In this document: in pieces, positions 1-8,421 of the stretch
Position numbering within the stretch: position 1 is the stretch's first letter
Layout of the letters: every line of letters starts with the position of its first letter
Program-made: the position numbers and the translations under genes
The notes under the pieces: generated by a model
What the model saw: the letters and a program-made list of their open reading frames with translations, nothing else
Told to the model about the DNA's origin: nothing
Databases searched by the model: none
Assembly: GCF_000813745.1 (NCBI RefSeq)
Contig: NZ_JWLC01000016.1
Span: 27,646 to 78,733 of the forward strand
DNA length: 51,088 nucleotides
DNA from: Leisingera sp. ANG-M1
GTDB taxonomy: Bacteria; Pseudomonadota; Alphaproteobacteria; Rhodobacterales; Rhodobacteraceae
Direction of reading: 5' to 3'

Positions 1-492
1 TCCAAGGCCTATGCAATGACCGGCTGGCGGCTGGGCTATGCCGGCGGGCCGAAGGATCTGATTGACGCGATGAAAGTGGTGCAGTCGCAGTCGACCTCGC
101 ATCCGTCATCGGTGTCGCAGGCGGCAGCGGCGGCGGCTTTGAACGGCCCACAGGAGGTGCTGGCGGAGCGGCGGGCCAGTTTCCAGGCGCGGCGCGATCT
201 GGTGGTGGAGGCGCTCAATGGCATGGAGGGCATCACCTGCCCGGTGCCGGAGGGGGCGTTCTACACATTCGCCAATTGCGCAGGCGTTTTGGGCAGGCGC
301 ACACCCCAGGGCGGGGTGCTGGAAACGGATGCGGATTTCTGTGCCTACCTGCTGGAGCACCACCATGTGGCAGTGGTGCCGGGCCGGGCTTTTGGCATAT
401 CGCCCTACTTCCGGATTTCCTATGCCACCTCTGAGGCGGAGCTGCGCGAAGCGCTGACGCGGATAGCGGCTGCGGTAGCGGCGCTGCGCTAG
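1..492 (+). CDS. Class I/II pyridoxal-phosphate aminotransferase, C-terminal part (5' end outside window)
   Basis: The reading frame is open from the first base, so the start lies upstream of the window. The visible 163 codons begin with S-K-A-Y-A-M-T-G-W-R, the PLP-binding lysine region of aspartate-type aminotransferases (the Lys is the second visible codon), and run through the C-terminal small domain with the substrate-binding Arg context FGISPYFRISYAT. It closely resembles the complete aminotransferase encoded at 28078-29280 on the minus strand (shared GWR-GY, VVQSQST/TVQSQST, ARRDLVVE/ERRRDLVVE), so the two are paralogues of the aspartate aminotransferase I-gamma group. Substrate unknown: probably an amino acid to 2-oxo acid transamination in the cytoplasm. 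It converges on the gene at 572-3112. The family call is safe; specificity is not. Confidence 0.93.
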   Translation, partial: SKAYAMTGWRLGYAGGPKDLIDAMKVVQSQSTSHPSSVSQAAAAAALNGPQEVLAERRASFQARRDLVVEALNGMEGITCPVPEGAFYTFANCAGVLGRRTPQGGVLETDADFCAYLLEHHHVAVVPGRAFGISPYFRISYATSEAELREALTRIAAAVAALR

Positions 493-503
493 GGCGTAAC
501 AGA

Positions 504-562
504 GCGCCGGGCCCGGCCATGGGCCGGGCAGCGCCCGACCGCGTCAGGGGAGGGCGCTTTCT
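504..562. terminator. Candidate bidirectional terminator between convergent genes
   Basis: The 79-bp gap between two convergent genes contains two overlapping GC-rich hairpins. One is a perfect 8-bp stem (511-518 with 522-529, 3-base loop). The alternative pairs GCGCCC (531-536) with GGGCGC (552-557), followed by a pyrimidine-rich stretch. Neither has a classic uninterrupted T-run, so this is a tentative call from position and pairing. Confidence 0.35.
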
Positions 563-571
563 CCCTTTGGA

Positions 572-3112
572 TCAGGCCTGCGCCAGGGAGATCCGGCGGC
601 GGCTGCGGGTGCTTGCCCAGGCCTGCACCAGCTGGCGCTGCAGGGCGGCGGCGGCCAGCCCCAGGGCGATGCCGCCGAAGACCGCCAGCGCATCATTCAG
701 CCCGCTGCGGCCTTCCATCCCGGCCATAGGCATCAGCAGCTCTGGCACAAACCGGTGCAGCAGGTAGATGTGGAAGGCCGCCTGGGCCAGCCGCATCAGC
801 GGCCGCACAGCGATGCGGGGCACCGGCAGGCGCGGGATGAACAGCAGCCCGGCTATAAGGGCAAGCAGCCACATGTATTTGATCCAGCCGCCGTACCAGT
901 TGCCGCCGAGATAGGCCGCCATCGGCATGATCACACAGGCCGCGGCAAGTACCAGCAGCCGTTGCGCCAGCGTGCTTGCGGCGGTGATGCACCAGCCAAG
1001 CGCAAACAGGTAGAACACCCAAGGCACTGTGAACTGCGCGCGGCTGCCCATGTTCCAAACCTCGGGAACGCCGAGGCGCAGCGCGACGGCAGACCCCAGG
1101 AAGCAGAACCCTGCGCGGAAAGCGCCCTGGTCCGCCAGCCACCGCCGTACCGGCGGCAGCGCAAAGGGCAGGGCGGCCAGCAGCGTCATCTGCAGGTAGG
1201 CTTCGATGAACCAGTACAAATACGGCAGCATCAGATGGGTTTCGGGGATGGTCAGGGCAAAGTTGCCGGCCAGGAAAACCGAGACCCAGGGCACCTGCTC
1301 CCAGGCCGCGGCATAGGCGGCAAGGATCAGGTAATAGGGGATCAGCACCGCTGCCACGGGTTTGAAAAAGCTGCGCATATCGCCGGATTGCAGTGCTTCC
1401 CAGCGGAAACCCGCGACGCTCATTCCCATCAGGATCACCATGGCCGCGGCGCCGCCAAAGACCGGCCAGAAGGTCTGATGCGCGACCACCACGGCGAGTA
1501 TTGCCAGCACACGGGCTGCAAGATCGAAGGGCAGGCTGGCGGCCGGAGCGGGGGCGGATTGCTCTAGATCCTTGATAGGCATCTCTTCCCAGCCGGCCGG
1601 GGCGCCGCCCAAGGCTTCGTCCAGCGCCAGGGACAGCTCGACATGGCGCAGCGAGTCGCCGCCCAGAGAGGCAAAACTGTCGTTGCGGCCCACGGATTGG
1701 GGCGCAAAGGCGGCCTGGTAGATGGCCAGCACGTCCTTGGCAGGCTTGCGCCTGGCTGATTGCGCTTTCAGTGCCGGATAGTCGATCTTGCCATTGGCGC
1801 GGCGCGGCAGGGATTTCCGGCGCAGCACGGTAAAATGCTGCTGGCCGACACCGGTCAGCCGGGCAGCCAGATCCGCGACGCCAGTGTCCGGTCCGCAGAC
1901 GGCGATTGAGATACGGCTGTCATCGCCCCAGACCGCGGCCTCGAGCCCCTGTGCGGCAAGCGCGCGCTCGATGGCGTCATGGCCGATGCGCAGGCCTGCG
2001 ATTTTGGACATGCGGGAGAGCCGGCCGGTGATGTGGTAAAGGCCGTTTGCATCGCGCCGGGCCAGGTCGCCGGTGGCAAGCTCTTCCAGTTCCGCGCCCC
2101 GGGTCAGATCGGCATGGCTCTCGGCATAGCCCATCATTACGTTGGGGCCCCGGTAAATCAGCTCGCCTTCGCCTTGGGCGGTGGTTACTTCCTGGCCAGC
2201 GGCATTGCGCAGCAGCAGGCGGCCGCCGGGAATGGCGCGGCCTGCGGCGCCGGGATTGTCCTGCGCCAATTCAGGCGGCAGGTAGCTGATCCGGGCGGTC
2301 GCCTCGGTCTGGCCATACATCATATAGAAGCGCCCTCCGCGGGTTTGCATCCGGGCAGACCAGGCGCTGACCTGGGCGGGCTCCATGGCGCCGCCGGCCA
2401 CGGTGAGGGTCTTGATCCGCCCGGGCAGCGCATCGGTGAGGCCGGCGCTTTCCAGCAAGCGGAAGTGATGCGGCACGCCCGCTAGGCTGGTGGCGCCGGA
2501 GGCCTCCAGCGCATCCGCAAACCCGGCATCCAGCACCGAACCGGGGGCCAGCCAGAGGCTGGCGCCGGCAGCAAGGTGGGAGTGCAGAACCGAAAGCCCG
2601 TAGGAGTAATGCAGCGGCAGGATCAGTGCGGCCCGGTCCTTGGGCTGGATCTCAAGGTAGTCCGCGATGGCCAGGGCGTTGCTGTCCAGGGCCTGGGCCG
2701 ATAGGCGCACGCCGCGGCCGTGGCCAGTGCTGCCCGAGGTTTGCAGCAGCAGGGTGAGGTCCGGGTGAATGGCTGCCGCCGCGTGGGAATGGGCCAGCAG
2801 CTGCCAGCAACCGTCCAGGCAGCGGAAGCTGGCAGCGGGGCGGAAGCGCTCCTCAAGTTTGGCTGCTGTGGCGGCGTCGCCGGCCGGTAGAGGCATCACC
2901 GCGTGGCCTGCAGCCAAGGCGCCGAGATAGGCGATGATGGCTTCGGGATCGGCCGCGGCCTCAACTGCGATCAGCTGCCGGTCCTGGGGCAGAAGCTTGC
3001 CGAATTGCCCGGCGGCGTCGGCCAGGCCGGCATAGGTCAGCATTTCCCCGGCGCCCCAGCTCAGGCAGGGGCGGGCTCCGCGGGCGCGCAGTCTGGCCAG
3101 ATCAAAAAACAT
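572..3112 (-). CDS. Adenylation-carrier-membrane acyltransferase fusion protein (single-module NRPS-like)
   Basis: An 846-residue protein with three parts. Residues 1-450 are an AMP-forming adenylation domain: P-loop LLLQTSGSTGHGRG at 121-134, YGQTEA at 266-271, TGDL at 347-350, GRLSRMSKIAG at 363-373, and the catalytic Lys of the RRANGKIDYPAL motif at 442. Residues 460-515 are a peptidyl/acyl carrier domain with the phosphopantetheine serine in LGGDSLRH (Ser487). Residues 528-830 are a polytopic membrane domain resembling the acyltransferase-3 family: the first helix has RVLAILAVVVAH (His545) and the last has HIYLLH (about 781-786). This suggests cytosolic activation of an amino or carboxylic acid, loading on the carrier, and transfer to a membrane or exported acceptor, as DltA/DltC/DltB do with separate proteins. 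That role is inference. The start is supported by AAGGAG six to seven bases ahead of ATG. It has no operon partner; the substrate is unknown. Confidence 0.85.
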   Translation of the reverse strand: MFFDLARLRARGARPCLSWGAGEMLTYAGLADAAGQFGKLLPQDRQLIAVEAAADPEAIIAYLGALAAGHAVMPLPAGDAATAAKLEERFRPAASFRCLDGCWQLLAHSHAAAAIHPDLTLLLQTSGSTGHGRGVRLSAQALDSNALAIADYLEIQPKDRAALILPLHYSYGLSVLHSHLAAGASLWLAPGSVLDAGFADALEASGATSLAGVPHHFRLLESAGLTDALPGRIKTLTVAGGAMEPAQVSAWSARMQTRGGRFYMMYGQTEATARISYLPPELAQDNPGAAGRAIPGGRLLLRNAAGQEVTTAQGEGELIYRGPNVMMGYAESHADLTRGAELEELATGDLARRDANGLYHITGRLSRMSKIAGLRIGHDAIERALAAQGLEAAVWGDDSRISIAVCGPDTGVADLAARLTGVGQQHFTVLRRKSLPRRANGKIDYPALKAQSARRKPAKDVLAIYQAAFAPQSVGRNDSFASLGGDSLRHVELSLALDEALGGAPAGWEEMPIKDLEQSAPAPAASLPFDLAARVLAILAVVVAHQTFWPVFGGAAAMVILMGMSVAGFRWEALQSGDMRSFFKPVAAVLIPYYLILAAYAAAWEQVPWVSVFLAGNFALTIPETHLMLPYLYWFIEAYLQMTLLAALPFALPPVRRWLADQGAFRAGFCFLGSAVALRLGVPEVWNMGSRAQFTVPWVFYLFALGWCITAASTLAQRLLVLAAACVIMPMAAYLGGNWYGGWIKYMWLLALIAGLLFIPRLPVPRIAVRPLMRLAQAAFHIYLLHRFVPELLMPMAGMEGRSGLNDALAVFGGIALGLAAAALQRQLVQAWASTRSRRRISLAQA

Positions 3113-3133
3113 CCGAAACTCCTTCGAGCGCGG

Positions 3134-3162
3134 CGGTTAAGATGATTTACAAAATCTGTCAA
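3134..3162 (-). promoter_or_regulatory. Candidate sigma-70-type promoter of the adenylation-carrier-membrane gene
   Basis: Read on the minus strand, a perfect -35 TTGACA (3162-3157) lies about 16-17 bases from a weak -10-like TTAACC/TAACCG (3140-3134). The surroundings are AT-rich, unlike the flanking coding DNA, and the start codon follows about 22 bases downstream. The -35 is good; the -10 is poor. Confidence 0.35.
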
Positions 3163-3549
3163 TTATTATTGGCCGGACAGAATCGGCCCGTGCGAACTGC
3201 TGCCGGGCGGCCGTGGAGCGGAGGGAATTCCGGCACCGCTGCCGCTGTTCCACCGGGTTGGGCAGTTGTTAAAACACGGGGCACTGCCTTATCCTTGCCG
3301 GTGCTGAGCAAGCAGCATCCGGGTCCGCGGGCAGGGTTTAACCCGCTTGTTTTCTAACGAATGCGCCGGCGCTGAAGGCCGGGCTGGAAGCGGATGTGGC
3401 CCTGGCGACGAGAACTTTCTGAGACCTGCGGTGAGTGCGGGCTGGTACAATTGATACAAGTTTCCGGTGTCTGGACGCATTCCGGAAAACTGCCGCGGCT
3501 ACAATGGTACTGGCCTGACAAACTGGAAACGATTGGGAAGTGAAATCAA
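3163..3549. other. Non-coding stretch upstream of two divergent genes
   Basis: Apart from the AT-rich promoter-like bases next to 3160, I see no supportable gene, RNA or repeat here. Short open frames on both strands have no ribosome site and no recognisable protein sequence. It probably holds the promoter of the small secreted protein at 3550. Confidence 0.4.
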
Positions 3550-3933
3550 ATGTGCCAAGGATATCTCCGCATTGCCGCTTTTGCCGCCGTTGTCTGCCTG
3601 CTGATGGCGGTTGCTCGGCCTGCCGCTGCCAGCGGTGTGCAATTGCCGCCCGGCAATCTGAATGGTGCAAGCAACACGTGCCCGGAGGGCGCAGCAAGCG
3701 CGGAGTTTCTTTCGGAACGCAATAGCAGGAAGATGCGCCCCGGGCAGCGCCTAGCAGTCGAGGCGCGTGCGGGTGACGACTTCAAGATGAAATGCACGCA
3801 CGATGGGGTGGAGATTTCGGTCGGCACCGGATGCTTTTTCGATGGTTACGTAATTGCAGGGTTCGAACCCGGCGCAATGCGGATCGCCTGCTATGAAGGC
3901 AGCATTCCGGCTGAATGGCGCGCTTCGGAATAA
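3550..3933 (+). CDS. Small secreted protein with four cysteines, function unknown
   Basis: A 127-residue protein with a clear Sec signal peptide: hydrophobic core AAFAAVVCLLMAVA and a likely signal peptidase I site after RPAAA-S (about residue 27-28). The mature part, about 100 residues, has four cysteines (contexts NTCPEG, MKCTHD, TGCFFD, IACYEG), consistent with two periplasmic disulfides, and a basic patch followed by an acidic beta-rich half. I do not recognise the family. A purine-rich GGGAAG lies about 10 bases ahead of the start. It stands alone between a divergent gene and a long non-coding gap. That it is a real gene is likely from the signal peptide; function is not assignable. Confidence 0.6.
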   Translation: MCQGYLRIAAFAAVVCLLMAVARPAAASGVQLPPGNLNGASNTCPEGAASAEFLSERNSRKMRPGQRLAVEARAGDDFKMKCTHDGVEISVGTGCFFDGYVIAGFEPGAMRIACYEGSIPAEWRASE

Positions 3934-4444
3934 TAAAACTCCCGAGTGGGAAAACTGCTCTGTACACGCTGAGAAGTCTGCCGTGCAGAAGTGCTCCAGG
4001 ACATCGGGGCTGCCGCCAGCTTGCGGCAGCGTTGCGCAGACAAAACGCCTGAGGACTGCAGTTTCCTGGCGTGCGCGCCTTGTTATGGCCTGGTATTATT
4101 GGCCTTCCCGGCGCGGCAGCCCGGTTCGCGCTGGTGTCAGCCTGGAAAGTATTGCCCGGCTGGAATGCCTGCGGAACAACTTTCGTGCGGTCGCGCTATG
4201 CCTGCCATCGCCATTCGGCAGGCAGGGTTCCAGCGCCATGTTTCGTTAATCGCCCGATGTAAGGCAGCTTTTGAGCAGTTCGGGGTAATGCGCTCCGCCC
4301 CCCCCCGCGCAGGTCGCATGTAATGAGAGTTATGGTAAATAAGCTCAATTCTGGGATTTACAGGCCGTGCAACTGGCAACCTGCAGGCCTGGGTTTGTTC
4401 ATGGCCATCTTCGGCGCTGATTTCCTGCCAGCTGACTTTTTCTC
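3934..4444. other. Gene-poor stretch with a nine-cytosine tract
   Basis: No protein in this 0.5-kb stretch is convincing. A GTG-initiated, cysteine-rich frame (3991-4323, 110 codons) lacks a ribosome site and known domains and could be a gene remnant. A run of nine C (4298-4306) is notable because such tracts slip in replication. The last 120 bases become less GC-rich toward the Rieske gene promoter. Confidence 0.4.
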
Positions 4445-4471
4445 TTGGCGGCTGAACCGGAAGCATGTAAT
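4445..4471 (+). promoter_or_regulatory. Candidate promoter of the Rieske oxygenase-formaldehyde dehydrogenase operon
   Basis: TTGGCG (4445-4450) and TGTAAT (4466-4471, one mismatch to TATAAT) are separated by 15 bases, slightly short for sigma-70. The predicted transcription start falls inside the palindrome that follows, the usual arrangement for a repressor-controlled promoter. Prediction only. Confidence 0.4.
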
Positions 4472-4472
4472 C

Positions 4473-4490
4473 AATCTGTGATCACAGATT
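4473..4490. promoter_or_regulatory. Perfect 18-bp palindromic operator candidate (AATCTGTGATCACAGATT)
   Basis: The sequence AATCTGTGATCACAGATT equals its own reverse complement over all 18 bases and is too compact to be a terminator (no loop). It sits directly downstream of the -10-like TGTAAT and immediately before the AGGAGG-type ribosome site of the Rieske gene. Size and symmetry fit a dimeric repressor of the GntR type; no regulator gene for it is visible nearby. Confidence 0.65.
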
Positions 4491-4509
4491 AGGAGGCTGA
4501 AGGAATCAG

Positions 4510-5655
4510 ATGCCCGTCACCCAAGCGATCACCGCAGACGCGCTGCGCCAGGAATTGACCGAGCTGAAGAAACTGGACCGGAGCCAGGCGCGCACGATGC
4601 CGCCCGGATTTTACACTTCAGGCGATTTTCACGAACTGGAGAAGGAGCATATTTTCAGGCGTGAATGGGTCTGCGTCGGCCACACAGGCGAAGTGCAGGA
4701 ACCGGGCGATTTCTTTACCACCGAGGTGGCGGGCGAGCAGCTGCTGGTGACCCGCGGCCATGACGGCGAGGTGCATGTGCTGTCCAACGTGTGCCGTCAC
4801 CGCGGCAACCTGGTCGAGACCGAAGCCTCGGGCAAACGCCGCAGCTTTGTCTGCCAGTACCACGCCTGGACCTATGCCACCGACGGGGCGCTAAAGACGG
4901 CGCCGCTGATGAAGAACGCCAAGAATTTCGAAATGAAGGGCTGCCGCCTGCCGCAATTCAAAACCGAAATCTGGAGCAATTTCATCTTTGTCAATTTGGA
5001 CGGCACCGCCGAGCCTCTGGCGACGCAGCTAGAGGTGCTGGACGGCATCCTGCACAACTATCACAACGAGCAGCGCAACCTGCTGTTCACCGATGAAGGG
5101 GTCTGGAACACCAACTGGAAAAACCTGACCGAGAACTTCATGGAGGGCTATCACCTCTTTGCCACCCACCCCAAGACGCTGCAGCCGATGACGCCGACAC
5201 AGCTGTGCCGCAAGGTGCCGGGCGAGCCGCGCTGGACCGCCTACCGGTCTTATTACGACCCGGAATTTCCGCCGCGCGGGCCCTTCCACGAGGACATGAC
5301 CGAAGATGAGCAGCGCAACACCGTGCTGTTCAACATCTTCCCCAGCTTTGTGGTGGCGGTGGCGGCGAATTACACGCTGTATCTGTGTCTGCGCCCTGCC
5401 GGTGCGGACAAGGTGGCGATCCGCTGGGGGGTTGCGGGCTTCAAGACCGATCCGCAGGATCCGGAGGTCACCGCCTATGTGGATCTCTGCAAGTCCTTCA
5501 ACGCGGAGGACCGGGAGAAGCTGGAAACCCTGCAAGTAGCTCAGAACACGCGCTATTTCCAGAACGGGCCACTGGCGCCGGATGATCTGGAGGGCACTAT
5601 CTGGGACTTCCTGGGCTACATGGGCCGGATGCTAGGCGCCGACCGCGATCTGTAA
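4510..5655 (+). CDS. Rieske non-heme iron oxygenase, alpha subunit (probable oxidative N- or O-demethylase)
   Basis: A 381-residue aromatic-ring-hydroxylating-type oxygenase. The N-terminal Rieske domain binds a 2Fe-2S cluster through Cys95-x-His97 (NVCRHRGN) and Cys115-x2-His118 (CQYHAWTY). The catalytic domain carries the mononuclear iron site in NFMEGYHLFATHP (His215, His220), with a likely Asp ligand in PDDLEG near 359. Single-subunit enzymes of this shape oxidise quaternary amines and methylated compounds (glycine betaine, choline and stachydrine-type oxygenases), releasing formaldehyde. The next gene encodes a formaldehyde dehydrogenase, which supports demethylation. No ferredoxin-reductase partner is in the window. 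AGGAGG lies 13 bases ahead of ATG, just after the 18-bp palindrome. Exact substrate unknown. Confidence 0.88.
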   Translation: MPVTQAITADALRQELTELKKLDRSQARTMPPGFYTSGDFHELEKEHIFRREWVCVGHTGEVQEPGDFFTTEVAGEQLLVTRGHDGEVHVLSNVCRHRGNLVETEASGKRRSFVCQYHAWTYATDGALKTAPLMKNAKNFEMKGCRLPQFKTEIWSNFIFVNLDGTAEPLATQLEVLDGILHNYHNEQRNLLFTDEGVWNTNWKNLTENFMEGYHLFATHPKTLQPMTPTQLCRKVPGEPRWTAYRSYYDPEFPPRGPFHEDMTEDEQRNTVLFNIFPSFVVAVAANYTLYLCLRPAGADKVAIRWGVAGFKTDPQDPEVTAYVDLCKSFNAEDREKLETLQVAQNTRYFQNGPLAPDDLEGTIWDFLGYMGRMLGADRDL

Positions 5656-5694
5656 CCGCAACGCCTGAAAGACGACAAGAAAAGGAAACGCGCG

Positions 5695-6810
<1,116 letters not shown>

Positions 6811-6834
6811 AGCCGCCAACGGTTCGAAACGAAG

Positions 6835-6862
6835 AAACGCAGGCCTTAGGGCCTGCGTTTTT
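6835..6862 (+). terminator. Strong rho-independent terminator
   Basis: A perfect 11-bp stem (6835-6845 paired with 6850-6860) with loop TTAG ends in a run of five T (6858-6862). It lies 25 bases after the formaldehyde dehydrogenase stop and before the convergent SpoVR gene; the A-run on the left arm lets it work in both directions. Confidence 0.9.
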
Positions 6863-6906
6863 AGTTGCCGGCTGCCAGTTCGCAGAATCGTTAACTGCCC
6901 TCATGA

Positions 6907-8421
6907 TCAGCTTTCGCTGGCGGTCTCCACCGCGTCCAGGCTGACGCCATAGCCCCAGAGGCAGCGCAGGTGTTTCAGCACCTCTTCCTGATCCTCTTCG
7001 TCCAGATGGATGCCGTCCCGCACAGTGTGCGTCAGCTTCAGTTCGCGATCGCCACGCAGGTCGGCATCGGTCACCTGAATATCCGGCTCCAGATAGGCCA
7101 GATCATACTGTTTGGCCAAATCGCGGCGGATCGCCTTGTAGCCCGCCCGGTTGTGGATCTGGCTCACCACCAGATTGGGCAGATCCGCGTCATTTGTCAG
7201 GGTGAACAGCTTGAACTTGCGGATCAGGTTCGGCGACAGGAACTGCTGGATAAAGCTTTCATCGCGGTAATTTGCCCAGGCCTCGCGCAGCACCTTGCGC
7301 CAGTCAGGGTCACCGGCAAAGTCCGGGAACCATTCGCGATCCTCATCCGTCGGGTCCTGGCAGATGCGGCGGATGTCCTGCATCATCGCAAAGCCCAGCG
7401 CATAAGGGTTCAGCCCTGAGAACCGCGGGTCGTCATACTCCGGCTGCATCACCACATTTGTGTGGCTGTGCAGCATTTCCATATAGGCCCCTTGGGTGAT
7501 CTGACCCTGCTCATAGAGCTTGTTGATGATGTAATAGTGCACGAAGGTCGCGCAGCCCTCGTTCATCACTTTGGTCTGTTTCTGCGGGTACAGATACTGA
7601 GCCAGCATCCGCACGATGCGAAGAAGCTCGCATTGCCAGGCGTCCAGAACCGGGCTGTGTTTCTCCAGGAAATAGAGGATGTTTTCCTGCGGAAGGTTCA
7701 TCATCTTGCGGCGCGCGCTGTAAGAGGCGTCCTCTACCTCTTCCAGTTTGTCACGGCCCAGTGTCGAGTCAGTCCAGATGTCCAGCACGCTCTGGCCGCT
7801 TTCGTAGCCTTCACGCACCTTCTGCATCGCCACCAGCTCTTCAGTAGTTGGCTTGGGCGGGCGGCCATAGCGGAACACACCCTGGGACTGCATCGCATGG
7901 GCGGCGTCCAGCACCTCCTCGACGGCGCTGAGGCCATAGCGCTCTTCGCAGGCAGCGATGTAGTTCTTGGCAAAGGCCAGATAGTCGTGAATGCCGGCCG
8001 CGTCTGTCCATTGCTGGAACAGATAGTTGTTCTTGAAGAAATGGTTATGGCCAAAGGCCGCATGCGCCATCACCAGTGTCTGCATCGCCATGGTGTTTTC
8101 TTCCATGTTGTAACTGATGCAGGGGTTGGAATTGATGACGATTTCATAGGCCAGCCCCTGGCGGCCAGTTCGATAGAGCGCCTCGTCCCGGGCGAAATGC
8201 TTGCCGAAGGACCAGTGCTGATACATCAGCGGCAGGCCGACGCAGGAATAGGCATCCAGCATCTGCTCGGCCGAAATGATTTCGATCTGGTTGGGATAAA
8301 CGTCCAGCCCGAGGTCGCCCAGCGCGATCTCCTCGATCGCGTCGCGCGCTTTCTCCATAAGTTCAAAGGTCCATTCCGGCCCGTCGAACAGCGGCTCGCG
8401 CGCCTTTTCAGCTGCCTGCAT
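6907..8421 (-). CDS. ycgB: SpoVR family protein (YcgB-like)
   Basis: A 504-residue cytoplasmic protein of the SpoVR/YcgB family, recognised from EWTFELMEKARDAIEEIA, the SYNMEENTMAMQTLVMAHAAFGHNHFFKNN block, and NEGCATFVHYYIINKLYEQG (an HExxH-like region is absent). The biochemical role is not established; in Bacillus subtilis SpoVR affects spore cortex, and in enterobacteria YcgB belongs to the stress/stationary regulon with YeaG and YeaH. Length and end points are normal. Its ATG overlaps the end of the upstream yeaH gene by 14 bases, so it is translationally coupled as the last gene of prkA-yeaH-spoVR. GAAAGGGG precedes the start. Confidence 0.92.
   Translation of the reverse strand: MQAAEKAREPLFDGPEWTFELMEKARDAIEEIALGDLGLDVYPNQIEIISAEQMLDAYSCVGLPLMYQHWSFGKHFARDEALYRTGRQGLAYEIVINSNPCISYNMEENTMAMQTLVMAHAAFGHNHFFKNNYLFQQWTDAAGIHDYLAFAKNYIAACEERYGLSAVEEVLDAAHAMQSQGVFRYGRPPKPTTEELVAMQKVREGYESGQSVLDIWTDSTLGRDKLEEVEDASYSARRKMMNLPQENILYFLEKHSPVLDAWQCELLRIVRMLAQYLYPQKQTKVMNEGCATFVHYYIINKLYEQGQITQGAYMEMLHSHTNVVMQPEYDDPRFSGLNPYALGFAMMQDIRRICQDPTDEDREWFPDFAGDPDWRKVLREAWANYRDESFIQQFLSPNLIRKFKLFTLTNDADLPNLVVSQIHNRAGYKAIRRDLAKQYDLAYLEPDIQVTDADLRGDRELKLTHTVRDGIHLDEEDQEEVLKHLRCLWGYGVSLDAVETASES

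Noticed and set aside
3991..4323. A cysteine-rich 110-codon frame before the Rieske gene
   Set aside because: GTG start without ribosome site, no signal or domain, and no conserved pattern; could be a remnant but not supportable as a gene.
4473..4490. Reading the 18-bp palindrome as a CRP/FNR site
   Set aside because: CRP half-sites TGTGA and TCACA are present but need a 6-base spacer; here they overlap with none, so a different dimer is more likely.
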